From CAWUEZ02 sp963921355 (GTDB taxonomy: Bacteria; Pseudomonadota; Alphaproteobacteria; Thalassobaculales; Thalassobaculaceae): 64,000 nucleotides of DNA. A program made the position numbers and the translations under genes. The notes under the pieces were generated by a model. That model searched no databases and had not been told where the DNA came from. It was given only the letters and a program-made list of their open reading frames with translations. The DNA lies in contig OZ001190.1 of the NCBI GenBank assembly GCA_963921355.3, positions 2,976,001 to 3,040,000 on the forward strand, in the 5' to 3' direction. The stretch's first letter is position 1, and each line of letters starts with the position of its first letter. Below, piece after piece: positions 40,761 to 49,791 of the stretch.

Positions 40761-43052
40761 ATGGCGGAAGATCTCAAGGACGCCGCGCTCTACTACCACG
40801 AGAGACCGGTCCCCGGAAAACTGGCCGTGGTGCCGACCAAACCGATGGCGACCCAGCGCGACCTCTCGCTCGCCTATTCGCCGGGCGTGGCCCATGCCTG
40901 CACTGCCATCGCCGAGGATCCCGCGGCGGCCGCGCGCTTCACCGGCCGTCAGAACCTGGTGGGTGTGGTGACGAACGGGACGGCGGTGCTCGGCCTCGGG
41001 AATATCGGGCCGCTCGCCTCCAAGCCGGTGATGGAAGGCAAGGCAGCGCTGTTCAAGAAGTTCGCCGACATCGACGTATTCGACATCGAAGTTGCCGAGC
41101 TCGACGTCGATCGCTTCGTAGAGGTGGTGGCTGCGTTGGAGCCGACCTTCGGTGGCATCAACCTTGAGGACATCAAGGCTCCGGAGTGCTTCGAGATCGA
41201 GCGCAAGCTGCGCGACCGCATGAAGATCCCGGTGTTCCATGACGACCAGCACGGCACCGCGATCACCGTGGGTGCCGCGATCTTCAACGCGCTGCGCCTG
41301 GTGGAGAAGCCGATCGAGTCCGTCCGGCTGGTGACGTCCGGTGCGGGTGCGGCAGCGATCGCCTGTGTCAATCTGCTGGTGGCCATGGGAGTGGACCGCG
41401 AGAACGTCGTGCTCACCGACATCGACGGCGTGGTCTATCGCGGCCGGCCGCAGATGAACCCGGTCATCGAGCGCTATGCCCGCGACACCGAGATGCGGAC
41501 CCTGGCCGAAGCGGTGGCGGATGCCGACGTGTTCCTGGGGCTTTCGGCCCCGGGGGTGCTGACGCTGGAGATGGTCAAGTCGATGGCCGAGAACCCGGTG
41601 ATCATGGCGCTGGCCAACCCGACGCCGGAGATCATGCCGGAAGAGGCCAAGGCGGCCCGCAGCGATGCCATCATCGCCACCGGCCGCTCCGACTATCCCA
41701 ACCAGGTCAACAACGTCCTCTGCTTCCCCTTCATCTTCCGTGGCGCGCTGGATGTCGGCGCCACCACGATCAACGAGGAGATGAAGATCGCCGCCGTCAC
41801 CGCGATCGCCGATCTGGCGATGCAGGAGGCGTCCGATATCGTTGCCACCGCCTATAGCGGTCAGGAACTCTCCTTCGGCGCCGACTACCTGATCCCCAAG
41901 CCGTTCGACCCGCGGCTGATCATGGAGATCGCCCCCTGTGTCGCCCGTGCGGCGATGGAGAGTGGTGTGGCGACCCGTCCGATCGAAGACTTCAAGGCAT
42001 ACCGGCAGAAGCTGTCCCAGTTCGTCTACCGCTCGGGCCAGGTGATGGGCCCGGTCTTCGCCAAAGCGCGCGAAGCGCCAAAGCGGGTCGCGTTCGCCGA
42101 GGGCGAGGAGGAGCGCGTGCTGCGCGCCGTCCAGAGCGTGGTCGACGAAGGCCTTGCCCAGCCGATCCTAGTCGGCCGCCCCGAGGTCATCGAACGCCGC
42201 CTCGATCGCTTCGGCCTGCGCATGCGGATTGGCCGCGACGTCGACGTGGTCGACCCGACCAATGACGAACGCTACGAGTCCTACTGGCGGGCCTATCACC
42301 GGGCGATGGAGCGGCGCGGCGTCTCCCCGGACCGGGCCCGTGAGGTGGTGCGCACCAACGACACGGTGATCGCCGCGCTGATGTTGCAGCAGAACGACGC
42401 CGACGCGGCGATCTGCGGCAGCGTCGGCCGCTACTGGGATCATCTGCGCGACGTCCGCCAGGTCATCGGGACCCGCCGGGGCGTCAACGAGTTGTCGGCC
42501 GTCAGCCTGCTGATCCTGCCCCAGGGTTCGTACTTCATGGTCGACACCCATGTGACCCCGGATCCCAGCGCCGACGAACTCGTGGAGATGGTCGAGTTGG
42601 CGATGAACGAGGTCCGGACCTTCGGGCTGGAACCGAAGGTCGCGTTCGTTTCGCACTCCCATTTCGGCGCATCGAACGAAGCCTCCGCCGTCAAGATGCG
42701 GCGGGCCGTCGCCCGACTGGCGGCCGAACACCCGGACCTCGAGGTCGAAGGGGAGATGCATGCCGACAGCGCGATTTCGGAAGCGGTGCGCAACCGGACC
42801 TTCCCGAATTCCCGGCTGTCCGGTGCGGCCAACCTGCTGGTGCTGCCGACCCTCGATGCCGCCAATGTCGCCTTCAATCTCCTGAAGTCGACGGGGCAGG
42901 GCCTGTCGGTCGGTCCGATGCTGGTCGGGACCGCCAAGCCGATGCACATTCTGACCCAATCGGTCACGGTCCGCGGCATCATCAACATGACGGCTGTGGC
43001 CGTGGTCGATGCCCAGGCGCACGCGGCCGCCCGTGCCGGCGCCGTGCGGTAA
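40761..43052 (+). CDS. maeB: NADP-dependent malic enzyme with C-terminal phosphotransacetylase-like domain
   Basis: A 763-residue MaeB. Malic enzyme part (residues 1 to about 430): YSPGVAHACTAI, FHDDQHGTAITVGAAIFNAL, NAD(P) fold SGAGAAAIACVNLL, PNQVNNVLCFPFIFRGALD. The C-terminal 330 residues resemble phosphate acetyltransferase (AGFAEGEE-like FAEGEEERVLRAVQ, SLLILPQGSYFMVD); in the family this domain is regulatory and binds acetyl-CoA. It makes pyruvate from malate with NADPH, and so could drain methylmalonyl/succinyl-CoA flux from pcc into the TCA cycle. Confidence 0.96.
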   Translation: MAEDLKDAALYYHERPVPGKLAVVPTKPMATQRDLSLAYSPGVAHACTAIAEDPAAAARFTGRQNLVGVVTNGTAVLGLGNIGPLASKPVMEGKAALFKKFADIDVFDIEVAELDVDRFVEVVAALEPTFGGINLEDIKAPECFEIERKLRDRMKIPVFHDDQHGTAITVGAAIFNALRLVEKPIESVRLVTSGAGAAAIACVNLLVAMGVDRENVVLTDIDGVVYRGRPQMNPVIERYARDTEMRTLAEAVADADVFLGLSAPGVLTLEMVKSMAENPVIMALANPTPEIMPEEAKAARSDAIIATGRSDYPNQVNNVLCFPFIFRGALDVGATTINEEMKIAAVTAIADLAMQEASDIVATAYSGQELSFGADYLIPKPFDPRLIMEIAPCVARAAMESGVATRPIEDFKAYRQKLSQFVYRSGQVMGPVFAKAREAPKRVAFAEGEEERVLRAVQSVVDEGLAQPILVGRPEVIERRLDRFGLRMRIGRDVDVVDPTNDERYESYWRAYHRAMERRGVSPDRAREVVRTNDTVIAALMLQQNDADAAICGSVGRYWDHLRDVRQVIGTRRGVNELSAVSLLILPQGSYFMVDTHVTPDPSADELVEMVELAMNEVRTFGLEPKVAFVSHSHFGASNEASAVKMRRAVARLAAEHPDLEVEGEMHADSAISEAVRNRTFPNSRLSGAANLLVLPTLDAANVAFNLLKSTGQGLSVGPMLVGTAKPMHILTQSVTVRGIINMTAVAVVDAQAHAAARAGAVR

Positions 43053-43075
43053 TCGCCAACGAGCGACGGTGACCC

Positions 43076-44578
43076 ATGACGCTTGAGGATCCCGGTACCG
43101 ATGTCGAGGCCAAAGCGTCCGCCGCCGCGAAAGCGGCCAAGCGGAAGTACAAGGCCAAACGCCGGGAGCTGAAAGCACGGATCCGCGCGCTCGAGGAGGA
43201 GATCGCCGAAGCGCGGGATTCGGTGGCGGAAGGGCCGCTCTACGGACTGACCCCCCGCGTGGAGGCGGCCGTTCTACAGGCCCTGGATCAGGAGCGGTTC
43301 CCGGTGGTGCCGCGCCTGCTGCGGCCGCTTCACCCGGCTGATCAAGCCGATCTGATCGAACGGCTGACCTCGGATGAACGACTCAAGCTGATCAATGCCG
43401 TAGGCCCGGCCTTCGATGCCGACATCCTGGTGCATCTCGACGACACGGTGCGTGAGGAACTGGTTGCAGCGTTCGGCGAGGAGGAGCTGACCCGGGTCCT
43501 GTCTGACCTGGATTCCGATGATGCGGTCGAGCTGTTCGGCGAGCTCGACGAGGAGGAGCAGGCCCGCGTTCTCGCGGCCCTGCCGGCCAAGGACCGGCTC
43601 CTGATCGAGGAAGGCCTGACCTTTCCGGAGGATTCCGCCGGGCGTCTGATGCAGCGCGAACTGGTGGTCGTGCCGGAGCACTGGACGGTCGGTCAGACCA
43701 TCGATTTCCTGCGCACGGTCCGTGATCTGCCGGACGATTTCTACGACATTTTCGTCGTCGATCCGGCGCATCGGCCGGTTGGTGAGCTTGCCCTGTCCCA
43801 TCTTCTGCGGGCCAAGCGCCCGATCCGGGTCTCCGACATCATGCGGCGCGACTTCCGCAAGGTGCCGGCCGAGATGGACCAGGAAGAAGTGGCGCTGCTG
43901 TTCCGGCAGTACGGACTGGTGGCGGCACCGGTGGTCGCTGATGACGACCGGCTGCTCGGCGTGGTGACCGTCGACGACGTTGTCCATGTGATCGACGAGG
44001 AAGCCGAGGAAGATCTGATGAAGCTCGCGGGTGTTGGCGAGATCGATCTGTACGGCTCGTTGCTCGACACCGCCAAGACCAGGGTTCCCTGGCTTGCCAT
44101 GAACCTGATCACGGCGATCGCCGCGTCGCTGGTGATCGGTCTGTTCGAGGATACGATCGAGAAAGTGGTGGCGCTGGCGGTGCTGATGCCGATCGTCGCT
44201 TCCATGGGCGGGAACGCCGGTACCCAGACCCTGACTGTCGCGGTCCGGGCTCTGGCCATGCGGGAGTTGGACACCCGCAACGCCCTGAAATTCGTGGCTA
44301 AGGAGACGCTCGTTGCCTCGGCCAACGGCCTGATCTTCGCTGTCCTGACGGCCATCGTCTCGGTGGTCTGGTTCGGCGACCTGCAGATCGCCTGGATCAT
44401 CGCCATCGCCATGGTCATCAACCTGGTGGTCGCCGGGCTGGTCGGTACCCTGATCCCATTGGGGCTCGACCGCTTCAAAATCGACCCGGCCGTTGCGTCG
44501 GGCGTCTTCCTGACGACGGTGACCGACGTGATCGGGTTTTTCGCATTTCTGGGACTGGCGACACTGTTCCTGCTGTAG
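43076..44578 (+). CDS. mgtE: Magnesium transporter MgtE
   Basis: A 500-residue MgtE. A charged Lys/Arg/Glu helix (residues 10-50) precedes the MgtE N-domain (about 70-185, DADILVHLDDTVREELVAAF), paired CBS domains (about 190-315, ending GVVTVDDVVHVIDEEAEEDL) and five transmembrane helices from about 345 (WLAMNLITAIAASLVIGLFE; MPIVASMGGNAGTQTLTVAV). The CBS domains close the pore at high magnesium. It sits 23 bases after maeB. Confidence 0.96.
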   Translation: MTLEDPGTDVEAKASAAAKAAKRKYKAKRRELKARIRALEEEIAEARDSVAEGPLYGLTPRVEAAVLQALDQERFPVVPRLLRPLHPADQADLIERLTSDERLKLINAVGPAFDADILVHLDDTVREELVAAFGEEELTRVLSDLDSDDAVELFGELDEEEQARVLAALPAKDRLLIEEGLTFPEDSAGRLMQRELVVVPEHWTVGQTIDFLRTVRDLPDDFYDIFVVDPAHRPVGELALSHLLRAKRPIRVSDIMRRDFRKVPAEMDQEEVALLFRQYGLVAAPVVADDDRLLGVVTVDDVVHVIDEEAEEDLMKLAGVGEIDLYGSLLDTAKTRVPWLAMNLITAIAASLVIGLFEDTIEKVVALAVLMPIVASMGGNAGTQTLTVAVRALAMRELDTRNALKFVAKETLVASANGLIFAVLTAIVSVVWFGDLQIAWIIAIAMVINLVVAGLVGTLIPLGLDRFKIDPAVASGVFLTTVTDVIGFFAFLGLATLFLL

Positions 44579-44586
44579 AGTCGTTT

Positions 44587-44606
44587 AATTGACGTACACG
44601 TCAATT
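44587..44606. promoter_or_regulatory. Palindromic operator of the MerR (LiuR-like) regulator
   Basis: AATTGACGT and ACGTCAATT flank a 2-base centre: a perfect 9-bp inverted repeat 17 bases upstream of the MerR-family gene. It includes a TTGACG that could be a -35 box, and MerR regulators usually bind between -35 and -10. It resembles the sites known for LiuR in proteobacteria; autoregulation is inferred. Confidence 0.75.
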
Positions 44607-44623
44607 CATGGCATCAGATCTCC

Positions 44624-45004
44624 ATGACCGACCGGCACACCATGACCCAACTGGTGCGGGAGCTCGGCCTGACCAGCAGGGCGATCCGGTTCTACGAGCA
44701 GCAGGGGCTGATCGAGCCGTCCCGCGACGGCCGTGCGCGGGTGTTCTCGTCGCGGGATCGGACCCGACTGGTGTTGATCCAGCGTTGCCGCAGGCTGGGC
44801 TTTTCGATCGCAGAGATACGAGAAATCCTGGACCTCTATGACGCCGAAGACGGCGAACGGGCGCAGCTTGTCCACCTGTTGCGCAAGATCCGCGACCGTC
44901 GTGCGCAACTGGAGGCACAGCGTCGCGATATCGATGTGATCGAGAGCGAGTTGCTGCGGCTCGAGAACAGCTGTCTCGACCGGCTATCGGACGATGCGGC
45001 ATGA
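44624..45004 (+). CDS. liuR: MerR-family regulator, LiuR-like, of branched-chain catabolism
   Basis: A 126-residue MerR-type regulator: winged-helix DNA-binding part (residues 7-75; LVRELGLTSRAIRFYEQQGL and SSRDRTRLVLIQRCRRLGFS), then a dimerisation coiled coil (IRDRRAQLEAQRRDIDVIES). There is no Cys cluster like that of metal-sensing members. A second ATG at codon 7 is possible; neither has a strong ribosome site. Position ahead of ivd, mccB, ech and mccA and the palindrome upstream support a LiuR role. Stop overlaps the next start (ATGA). Confidence 0.8.
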   Translation: MTDRHTMTQLVRELGLTSRAIRFYEQQGLIEPSRDGRARVFSSRDRTRLVLIQRCRRLGFSIAEIREILDLYDAEDGERAQLVHLLRKIRDRRAQLEAQRRDIDVIESELLRLENSCLDRLSDDAA

Positions 45005-45528
45005 CCCAAGCAGATGACGAGCAAGTCAAGCTGGAGGTGGCGAACCCGGACTTCGCCGAGCGCATTCGGCAGAGCTTCGAGCGTCAGGCTTTCATGGCCT
45101 TTATCGGGGCGTCTTTGGAGAGGGTCGGCCCGGGCGCCGTCGATATCGCACTGCCCTACCGGCCGGAGCTTTGTCAGCAGCACGGGTTCTTCCACGGCGG
45201 GGTGGTCGGCACGATCGCCGACAATGCCTGCGGCTATGCGAGCTTCACGCTGGCCCCGGCGGATGCGTCGATCCTGACGGTCGAATACAAACTGAACCTG
45301 ATGTCACCGGCTGCCGGTGAGACCCTGGTGGCACGCGGTCGCGTATTGCGGCCGGGCAGGACTCTGGTGGTCGCCCAGGCGGACGTCTTCGCCCGGCGCG
45401 GCGACAGCGAGAAGCATATCGCCACCGCGATCGCCACCCTGATGCTGATGGCTGGCATGGCGGACGCACCGCACCGGCCCGGCGGCCGGTCGGCAGACAA
45501 ACCCAGCGAGATGGACGCGAGCCCATGA
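45001..45528 (+). CDS. PaaI-type hotdog-fold thioesterase
   Basis: A 175-residue hotdog-fold protein. The helix-and-turn region QQHGFFHGGVVGTIADNACG (His, Gly and Asp of the acyl-CoA thioesterase active site) is followed by EYKLNLMSPAAGETL. The last 25 residues (DAPHRPGGRSADKPSEM) are disordered. It starts inside the liuR stop and ends inside the ivd start, so all three are translationally coupled. Likely to release CoA from stalled acyl-CoA intermediates; substrate unknown. Confidence 0.85.
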   Translation: MTQADDEQVKLEVANPDFAERIRQSFERQAFMAFIGASLERVGPGAVDIALPYRPELCQQHGFFHGGVVGTIADNACGYASFTLAPADASILTVEYKLNLMSPAAGETLVARGRVLRPGRTLVVAQADVFARRGDSEKHIATAIATLMLMAGMADAPHRPGGRSADKPSEMDASP

Positions 45529-46697
45529 TCCCCAACGATCTTCCCAGCCTGAATTTCGATCTTGGCGAGACCGCCGATCTGTTGCGCGACAGTGTGCGCA
45601 GCTTTGCTGCCGATGAGATCGCCCCGCGCGCGGCCGATATCGATCGCGACAACACGTTCCCCCACGACCTGTGGCGCAAGATGGGCGATGTCGGGGTGCT
45701 CGGTATCACGGCCGAGGAGGAATATGGCGGCGCCGGCATGGGCTACCTCGAGCATTGCATCGCCATGGAGGAGATCAGCCGGGCCTCGGGTTCGGTAGGC
45801 CTCAGCTACGGCGCTCACTCCAACCTCTGCGTCAACCAGATCCGCCTGAACGGCACCGAGGACCAGAAGCAGCGCTATCTCACCAAGCTGATCAGCGGTG
45901 AGTTCGTCGGCGCGCTGGCCATGAGCGAGCCGGGTGCGGGCTCCGATGTCGTCTCGATGCGCACCCGCGCGGAGAAGAAGGGCGACAAGTACGTCCTGAA
46001 CGGCTCGAAGATGTGGATCACCAACGGTCCGACGGCGGACGTGGTGGTGGTGTACGCCAAGACCTCACCGGACAGGAACCAGCACGGCATCACCGCCTTC
46101 CTGGTCGACACCAAGGCCAAGGGGTTCTCGGTGGCCCAGAAGCTCGACAAGCTGGGTATGCGCGGCTCCGATACCGGCGAGCTCGTGTTCCAGGATGTCG
46201 AGGTGCCGGAAGAGAACGTGCTGGGCAAACTCGACGGCGGCGTCGCCGTGCTGATGAGCGGCCTGGACTACGAGCGCGCGGTGCTGGCCGCCGGTCCGAC
46301 CGGCCTCATGCAGGCGGCGATGGACGTGGTCGTCCCCTATGTCCATGAGCGCCAGCAGTTCGGCAAGCCGATCGGCGAGTTCCAGATCATGCAGGCCAAG
46401 CTTGCCGACATGTACGTGACGATGAATGCGGCCAAGTCCTACGTCTACACGGTCGCGCGGGCCTGTGACCGCGGCGAGGTGACCCGCAAGGATGCCGCCG
46501 GCGCGATCCTCTACGCCGCGGAAAAAGCGACATGGATGGCGCTGGAAGCCATCCAGTGCCTTGGCGGCAACGGCTACACGATGGATTATCCGACCGGCCG
46601 CATTCTGCGCGATGCCAAGCTTTATGAGATCGGTGCCGGCACCAGCGAAATTCGCCGCATGCTGATCGGTCGGGAACTGTTCAAGGAGACCGCGTGA
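45525..46697 (+). CDS. ivd: Isovaleryl-CoA dehydrogenase
   Basis: A 390-residue acyl-CoA dehydrogenase that oxidises isovaleryl-CoA to 3-methylcrotonyl-CoA with FAD. GALAMSEPGAGSDVVSM and NGSKMWITNGPTADV bind flavin and substrate. The catalytic Glu lies in GLDYERAVLAAGPTG at residue 250, the position used by isovaleryl-CoA dehydrogenase (not the C-terminal one of short-chain enzymes). C-terminal EIGAGTSEIRRMLIGRELF. In a leucine pathway operon with mcc genes. Confidence 0.95.
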   Translation: MIPNDLPSLNFDLGETADLLRDSVRSFAADEIAPRAADIDRDNTFPHDLWRKMGDVGVLGITAEEEYGGAGMGYLEHCIAMEEISRASGSVGLSYGAHSNLCVNQIRLNGTEDQKQRYLTKLISGEFVGALAMSEPGAGSDVVSMRTRAEKKGDKYVLNGSKMWITNGPTADVVVVYAKTSPDRNQHGITAFLVDTKAKGFSVAQKLDKLGMRGSDTGELVFQDVEVPEENVLGKLDGGVAVLMSGLDYERAVLAAGPTGLMQAAMDVVVPYVHERQQFGKPIGEFQIMQAKLADMYVTMNAAKSYVYTVARACDRGEVTRKDAAGAILYAAEKATWMALEAIQCLGGNGYTMDYPTGRILRDAKLYEIGAGTSEIRRMLIGRELFKETA

Positions 46698-47350
46698 CCG
46701 AAGGGTTGATCCACAGCGACGGTGTGGCCCGTTGTTTCTGGCCCGGCGAGCATCCTGACTACATCGACTACCACGACACCGAATGGGGCCGGCCGGTCGC
46801 CGATGACATCCGTCTGTTCGAGAAGATCTGTCTGGAAGGCTTCCAGTCGGGCCTGTCGTGGCTGACCATCCTGCGCAAGCGTGAGGCGTTCCGCGCCGGC
46901 TTTGCCGGGTTCGATTTCCGGGAGATCGCGAAGTTCGGGGAGGCCGAGGTCGAACGGCTGCTCCAGGATGCCGGCATCGTGCGCCACCAGGGCAAGATCC
47001 GCTCGACCATCAACAACGCCCAAAGGGCGATCGAGCTGGTTGAGGAGGCGGGGTCACTGGCCGGGTTCATCTGGTCATTCGAGCCCGCTGCCGCGGACCG
47101 TCCGCAGACCTTCGACCGCGACACCCTGATGTCGCTGGCCAAGACGCCAGCCTCGACGGCGCTGTCGAAAGCCCTGAAAAAGCGCGGCTGGAGCTTCGTC
47201 GGCCCGACAACGATGTATGCCTTCATGCAGTCGGTCGGAATCGTGAACGACCATCTGGAGGGCTGCGGTTTCCGGGCGGCCTGCGAGGCGGACCGCGCCG
47301 GTTTCGAGCGCCCCACACCCAAGTTCGACGTACAGGGAGAAAGCCGATGA
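46694..47350 (+). CDS. tag: DNA-3-methyladenine glycosylase I
   Basis: A 218-residue Tag glycosylase: RCFWPGEHPDYIDYHDTEWG at residues 13-32, EGFQSGLSWLTILRKR and RGWSFVGPTTMYAFMQSVG. It excises 3-methyladenine from DNA. GTG start overlaps the ivd stop and its own stop overlaps the ridA start, so a repair gene is embedded and coupled in the leucine operon. Confidence 0.94.
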   Translation: MTEGLIHSDGVARCFWPGEHPDYIDYHDTEWGRPVADDIRLFEKICLEGFQSGLSWLTILRKREAFRAGFAGFDFREIAKFGEAEVERLLQDAGIVRHQGKIRSTINNAQRAIELVEEAGSLAGFIWSFEPAAADRPQTFDRDTLMSLAKTPASTALSKALKKRGWSFVGPTTMYAFMQSVGIVNDHLEGCGFRAACEADRAGFERPTPKFDVQGESR

Positions 47351-47751
47351 TCGGCAGACGCGTCTATTCCGGCGCCCCGTTCGAGGAGATGGCGGGTTAT
47401 GCCCGGGCGGTGATCGACCCGCCCTACGTTTTCGTCTCCGGCACCACCGGCTTCGACCCGGATACGCTGGCGTTCTCCGAGGACGTCGAGACCCAGTGCG
47501 AGAACTGCTTCAAGACGATTTCCCGGGCGCTCGAACAGGCCGGGTCGAGCATGGTCCATCTGGTGCGGGTGCGGATCTTCGTGGCGTCGCGTGCCGAGTT
47601 CGAACGGATCAAGCCGATCATCAAGCGCCACTGCGATGCGGCGCGACCGGCCAACACGACGGTGTTGGCGGAACTGGTGGAACCGCACATGCGGGTCGAG
47701 GTCGAGGTCACGGCGAAAATCGATCCGACGCGGGTGGATGACGCGCGCTAG
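47347..47751 (+). CDS. RidA/YjgF-family protein
   Basis: A 134-residue RidA-family protein. YVFVSGTTGFDPDT, FKTISRALEQAGSSMVHLVR and RPANTTVLAELVEPHMRVEV match the family; the conserved Arg equivalent to the enamine-binding residue of RidA seems present in ARPANTT, but the Pro-rich end of true RidA is not. Could deaminate enamine/imine intermediates. Coupled to tag. Confidence 0.85.
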   Translation: MIGRRVYSGAPFEEMAGYARAVIDPPYVFVSGTTGFDPDTLAFSEDVETQCENCFKTISRALEQAGSSMVHLVRVRIFVASRAEFERIKPIIKRHCDAARPANTTVLAELVEPHMRVEVEVTAKIDPTRVDDAR

Positions 47752-47789
47752 GGTAGGTCTGCATCGGGGGAAGCACGGGGAAAGCAGGC

Positions 47790-48401
47790 ATGACCGGGGA
47801 AACCACGACCATTCCGGCCCGCAAGGGTAAGGCGACACGCCTCAAGGCCGGCGAGGCGGTCAAGGTCATCAACACGCCCGGGACCCAGGTGGTCGATACC
47901 TGGGCGTTCGTGGACGGCGACATGACCGAGCTGCTGTCGATGGAACACAGCCGGGCCACCATGAACCGGCTCACCCCGAAGATCGGCGATACCCTGGTGA
48001 CCAACCATCGCCGCCCGATCCTGACACTGGAGAGCGATACCTCCGGCGAGGTGCATGACACGTTCATCGCGGCCTGCGACCGCTGGCGCTACCAGGGTCT
48101 CGGCGTTGAGGGCTATCACGACAGCTGCGAGGACAATCTGCATGCCGCGTTGGCGGAACTCGGCCTGTCGTCGGCGGAAACGCCGAGCCCGCTGAACCTG
48201 TTCATGAACATCCCCTGGGACAGTGAGGGGCGGATCGACTGGAAACCCCCGGTCTCGACGCCCGGCAGCTATGTCATCCTGCGCGCCGAAGTCGACTGCG
48301 TGGTGGTGTTCTCCGCCTGTCCCCAGGACATCGTGCCGATCAACGGTGAGAACTGCATACCCAAGGACGCCCATTTCGTCGTCGAGGCCCCGGCCTTCTG
48401 A
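47790..48401 (+). CDS. DUF1989 (urea carboxylase-associated) protein
   Basis: A 203-residue DUF1989 member. EHSRATMNRLTPKIGDTLVT, YHDSCEDNLHAAL and the Cys-containing C-terminal CVVVFSACPQDIVPINGENC (20 residues) fit the family and may bind metal. Family members act near urea carboxylase; two have been shown to be carboxyguanidine deiminase subunits. No carboxylase of that type is in the window, so the substrate here is open. Follows ridA after 38 bases. Confidence 0.88.
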   Translation: MTGETTTIPARKGKATRLKAGEAVKVINTPGTQVVDTWAFVDGDMTELLSMEHSRATMNRLTPKIGDTLVTNHRRPILTLESDTSGEVHDTFIAACDRWRYQGLGVEGYHDSCEDNLHAALAELGLSSAETPSPLNLFMNIPWDSEGRIDWKPPVSTPGSYVILRAEVDCVVVFSACPQDIVPINGENCIPKDAHFVVEAPAF

Positions 48402-48429
48402 CGGCCCCACATTCCGAGAGGACTTCGAC

Positions 48430-49110
48430 ATGCCCACCGCTCTGATAACCGGTGCCAATCGCGGGATCGGCCTTGAGCTTGTTCGCCAGTATGCCGCCGA
48501 CGGGTACTCTGTGATCGCGACCTGCCGGGCCCCGGATTCGGCGGCCGACCTCAAGGCGGTCGAGGGCGATGTCCGCGTTTGCGCCCTGGACGTCGATGAC
48601 GGGGCGGCCGTCGAAGCCCTGGCCGCCGAGTTGCGGGGCCAGGCGATCGACATCCTGTTCAACAACGCCGGCATCAACATCAACAAGGCCGCGTCTGTCG
48701 GCGATATCGACTACGGCGCGTGGGAGCGGACGATGCGGACCAACGTGCTGGCGCCCATCCGGTTGGCCTGGGCGTTCAAGGACCATGTCGCCGCCTCGGC
48801 CATGAAGGTGATGGCCTTCACCAGTTCGCGGATGGGGTCGATCACGCTCAACGGCGGTGGCAACGCCGTCTATCGGTCGTCGAAGACCGGGCTCAACATG
48901 GCGGCCCATTGCCTTGCCCTGGAACTGCAGGACAGCGGGATCATCGTCACCTGCCTGCATCCGGGCCATGTGCGTACCGACATGGGAGGGCCGAGCGCGC
49001 CGGTCACGCCGCAGGACAGTGCTGCCGGCATGCGGTCGGTGCTGGCCAGTCTCAAGCCGGAGGATACCGGCAGTTTCCGGAACTACGACGGCGCGACATT
49101 CGCCTGGTAG
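48430..49110 (+). CDS. Short-chain dehydrogenase/reductase
   Basis: A 226-residue classical SDR: TGANRGIG at residues 7-14, NNAG at 78-81, Ser in TSSRMGS at 131-137 and YRSSK (Tyr148, Lys152). ATG 48430 is preferred to starts upstream within DUF1989. The substrate cannot be told; many SDRs in such clusters act on 3-hydroxyacyl-CoA or ketone intermediates. Confidence 0.9.
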   Translation: MPTALITGANRGIGLELVRQYAADGYSVIATCRAPDSAADLKAVEGDVRVCALDVDDGAAVEALAAELRGQAIDILFNNAGININKAASVGDIDYGAWERTMRTNVLAPIRLAWAFKDHVAASAMKVMAFTSSRMGSITLNGGGNAVYRSSKTGLNMAAHCLALELQDSGIIVTCLHPGHVRTDMGGPSAPVTPQDSAAGMRSVLASLKPEDTGSFRNYDGATFAW

Positions 49111-49146
49111 GCGGTGCGCTGCAATGTACGCGAGGGAGGACATCCG

Positions 49147-49788
49147 ATGACTGATGACGCGGACCGCGAGGACAGCGGGGGCGAGCCGAAACCGCCGATC
49201 GCGTTCTATTTCGACTTCTCGTCGCCCTACGGCTATCTCGCCGCCCTGAAGATCGACGACATGGCCCGACTCTACGGCCGTGCGGTCGATTGGAAGCCGG
49301 TGCTGCTCGGCGTGATCTTCAAGACCACCGGCGCCCAGCCGTTGCTCGACGTTCCGGTCAAGGGCGACTACGCGCGCCGCGACATCGCCCGGATGGCCCG
49401 CCTGCACGGCGCGCCGTTCCAGTTGCCTGAAGTCATGCCGTTTCCCTCGATCCCGGCTGCCCGCTCGGTCTACTGGGCCAAGGACCGCGACCCCGAACAG
49501 TCGATTGCGCTCGCCAAGGCCCTGTACGTGCGGGCATTCGGCGAAGGTGGCGACATACGTGATGCGGACGCCGTGATCGAGGTGGCGGGTTCGGTCGGTA
49601 TCGATACCGATGCGTTGCGAACGGCCCTCGGAGACGACGCGGTGAAGACCCGGCTCAAGGTCGAAATGGAACAGGCGATCCAGGCCGGGGTGTGCGGCTC
49701 GCCGTTCTTCCTGGTCGACGAGGAACCGTTCTGGGGCGTCGACCGCCTCGATCATGTCGAGCGCTGGCTCGCCACCGGTGGGTGGTGA
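49147..49788 (+). CDS. 2-hydroxychromene-2-carboxylate isomerase/DsbA-like (Kappa GST) protein
   Basis: A 213-residue thioredoxin-fold protein: IAFYFDFSSPYGYLAALKID at residues 19-38 has the SSPY motif of HCCA isomerase/kappa-GST types in place of CxxC; the C-terminal GVCGSPFFLVDEEPFWGVDR is typical. Likely glutathione-dependent. GGGAGGA precedes the ATG. mccB begins 3 bases after its stop, suggesting coupling. Confidence 0.88.
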   Translation: MTDDADREDSGGEPKPPIAFYFDFSSPYGYLAALKIDDMARLYGRAVDWKPVLLGVIFKTTGAQPLLDVPVKGDYARRDIARMARLHGAPFQLPEVMPFPSIPAARSVYWAKDRDPEQSIALAKALYVRAFGEGGDIRDADAVIEVAGSVGIDTDALRTALGDDAVKTRLKVEMEQAIQAGVCGSPFFLVDEEPFWGVDRLDHVERWLATGGW

Positions 49789-49791
49789 GGC

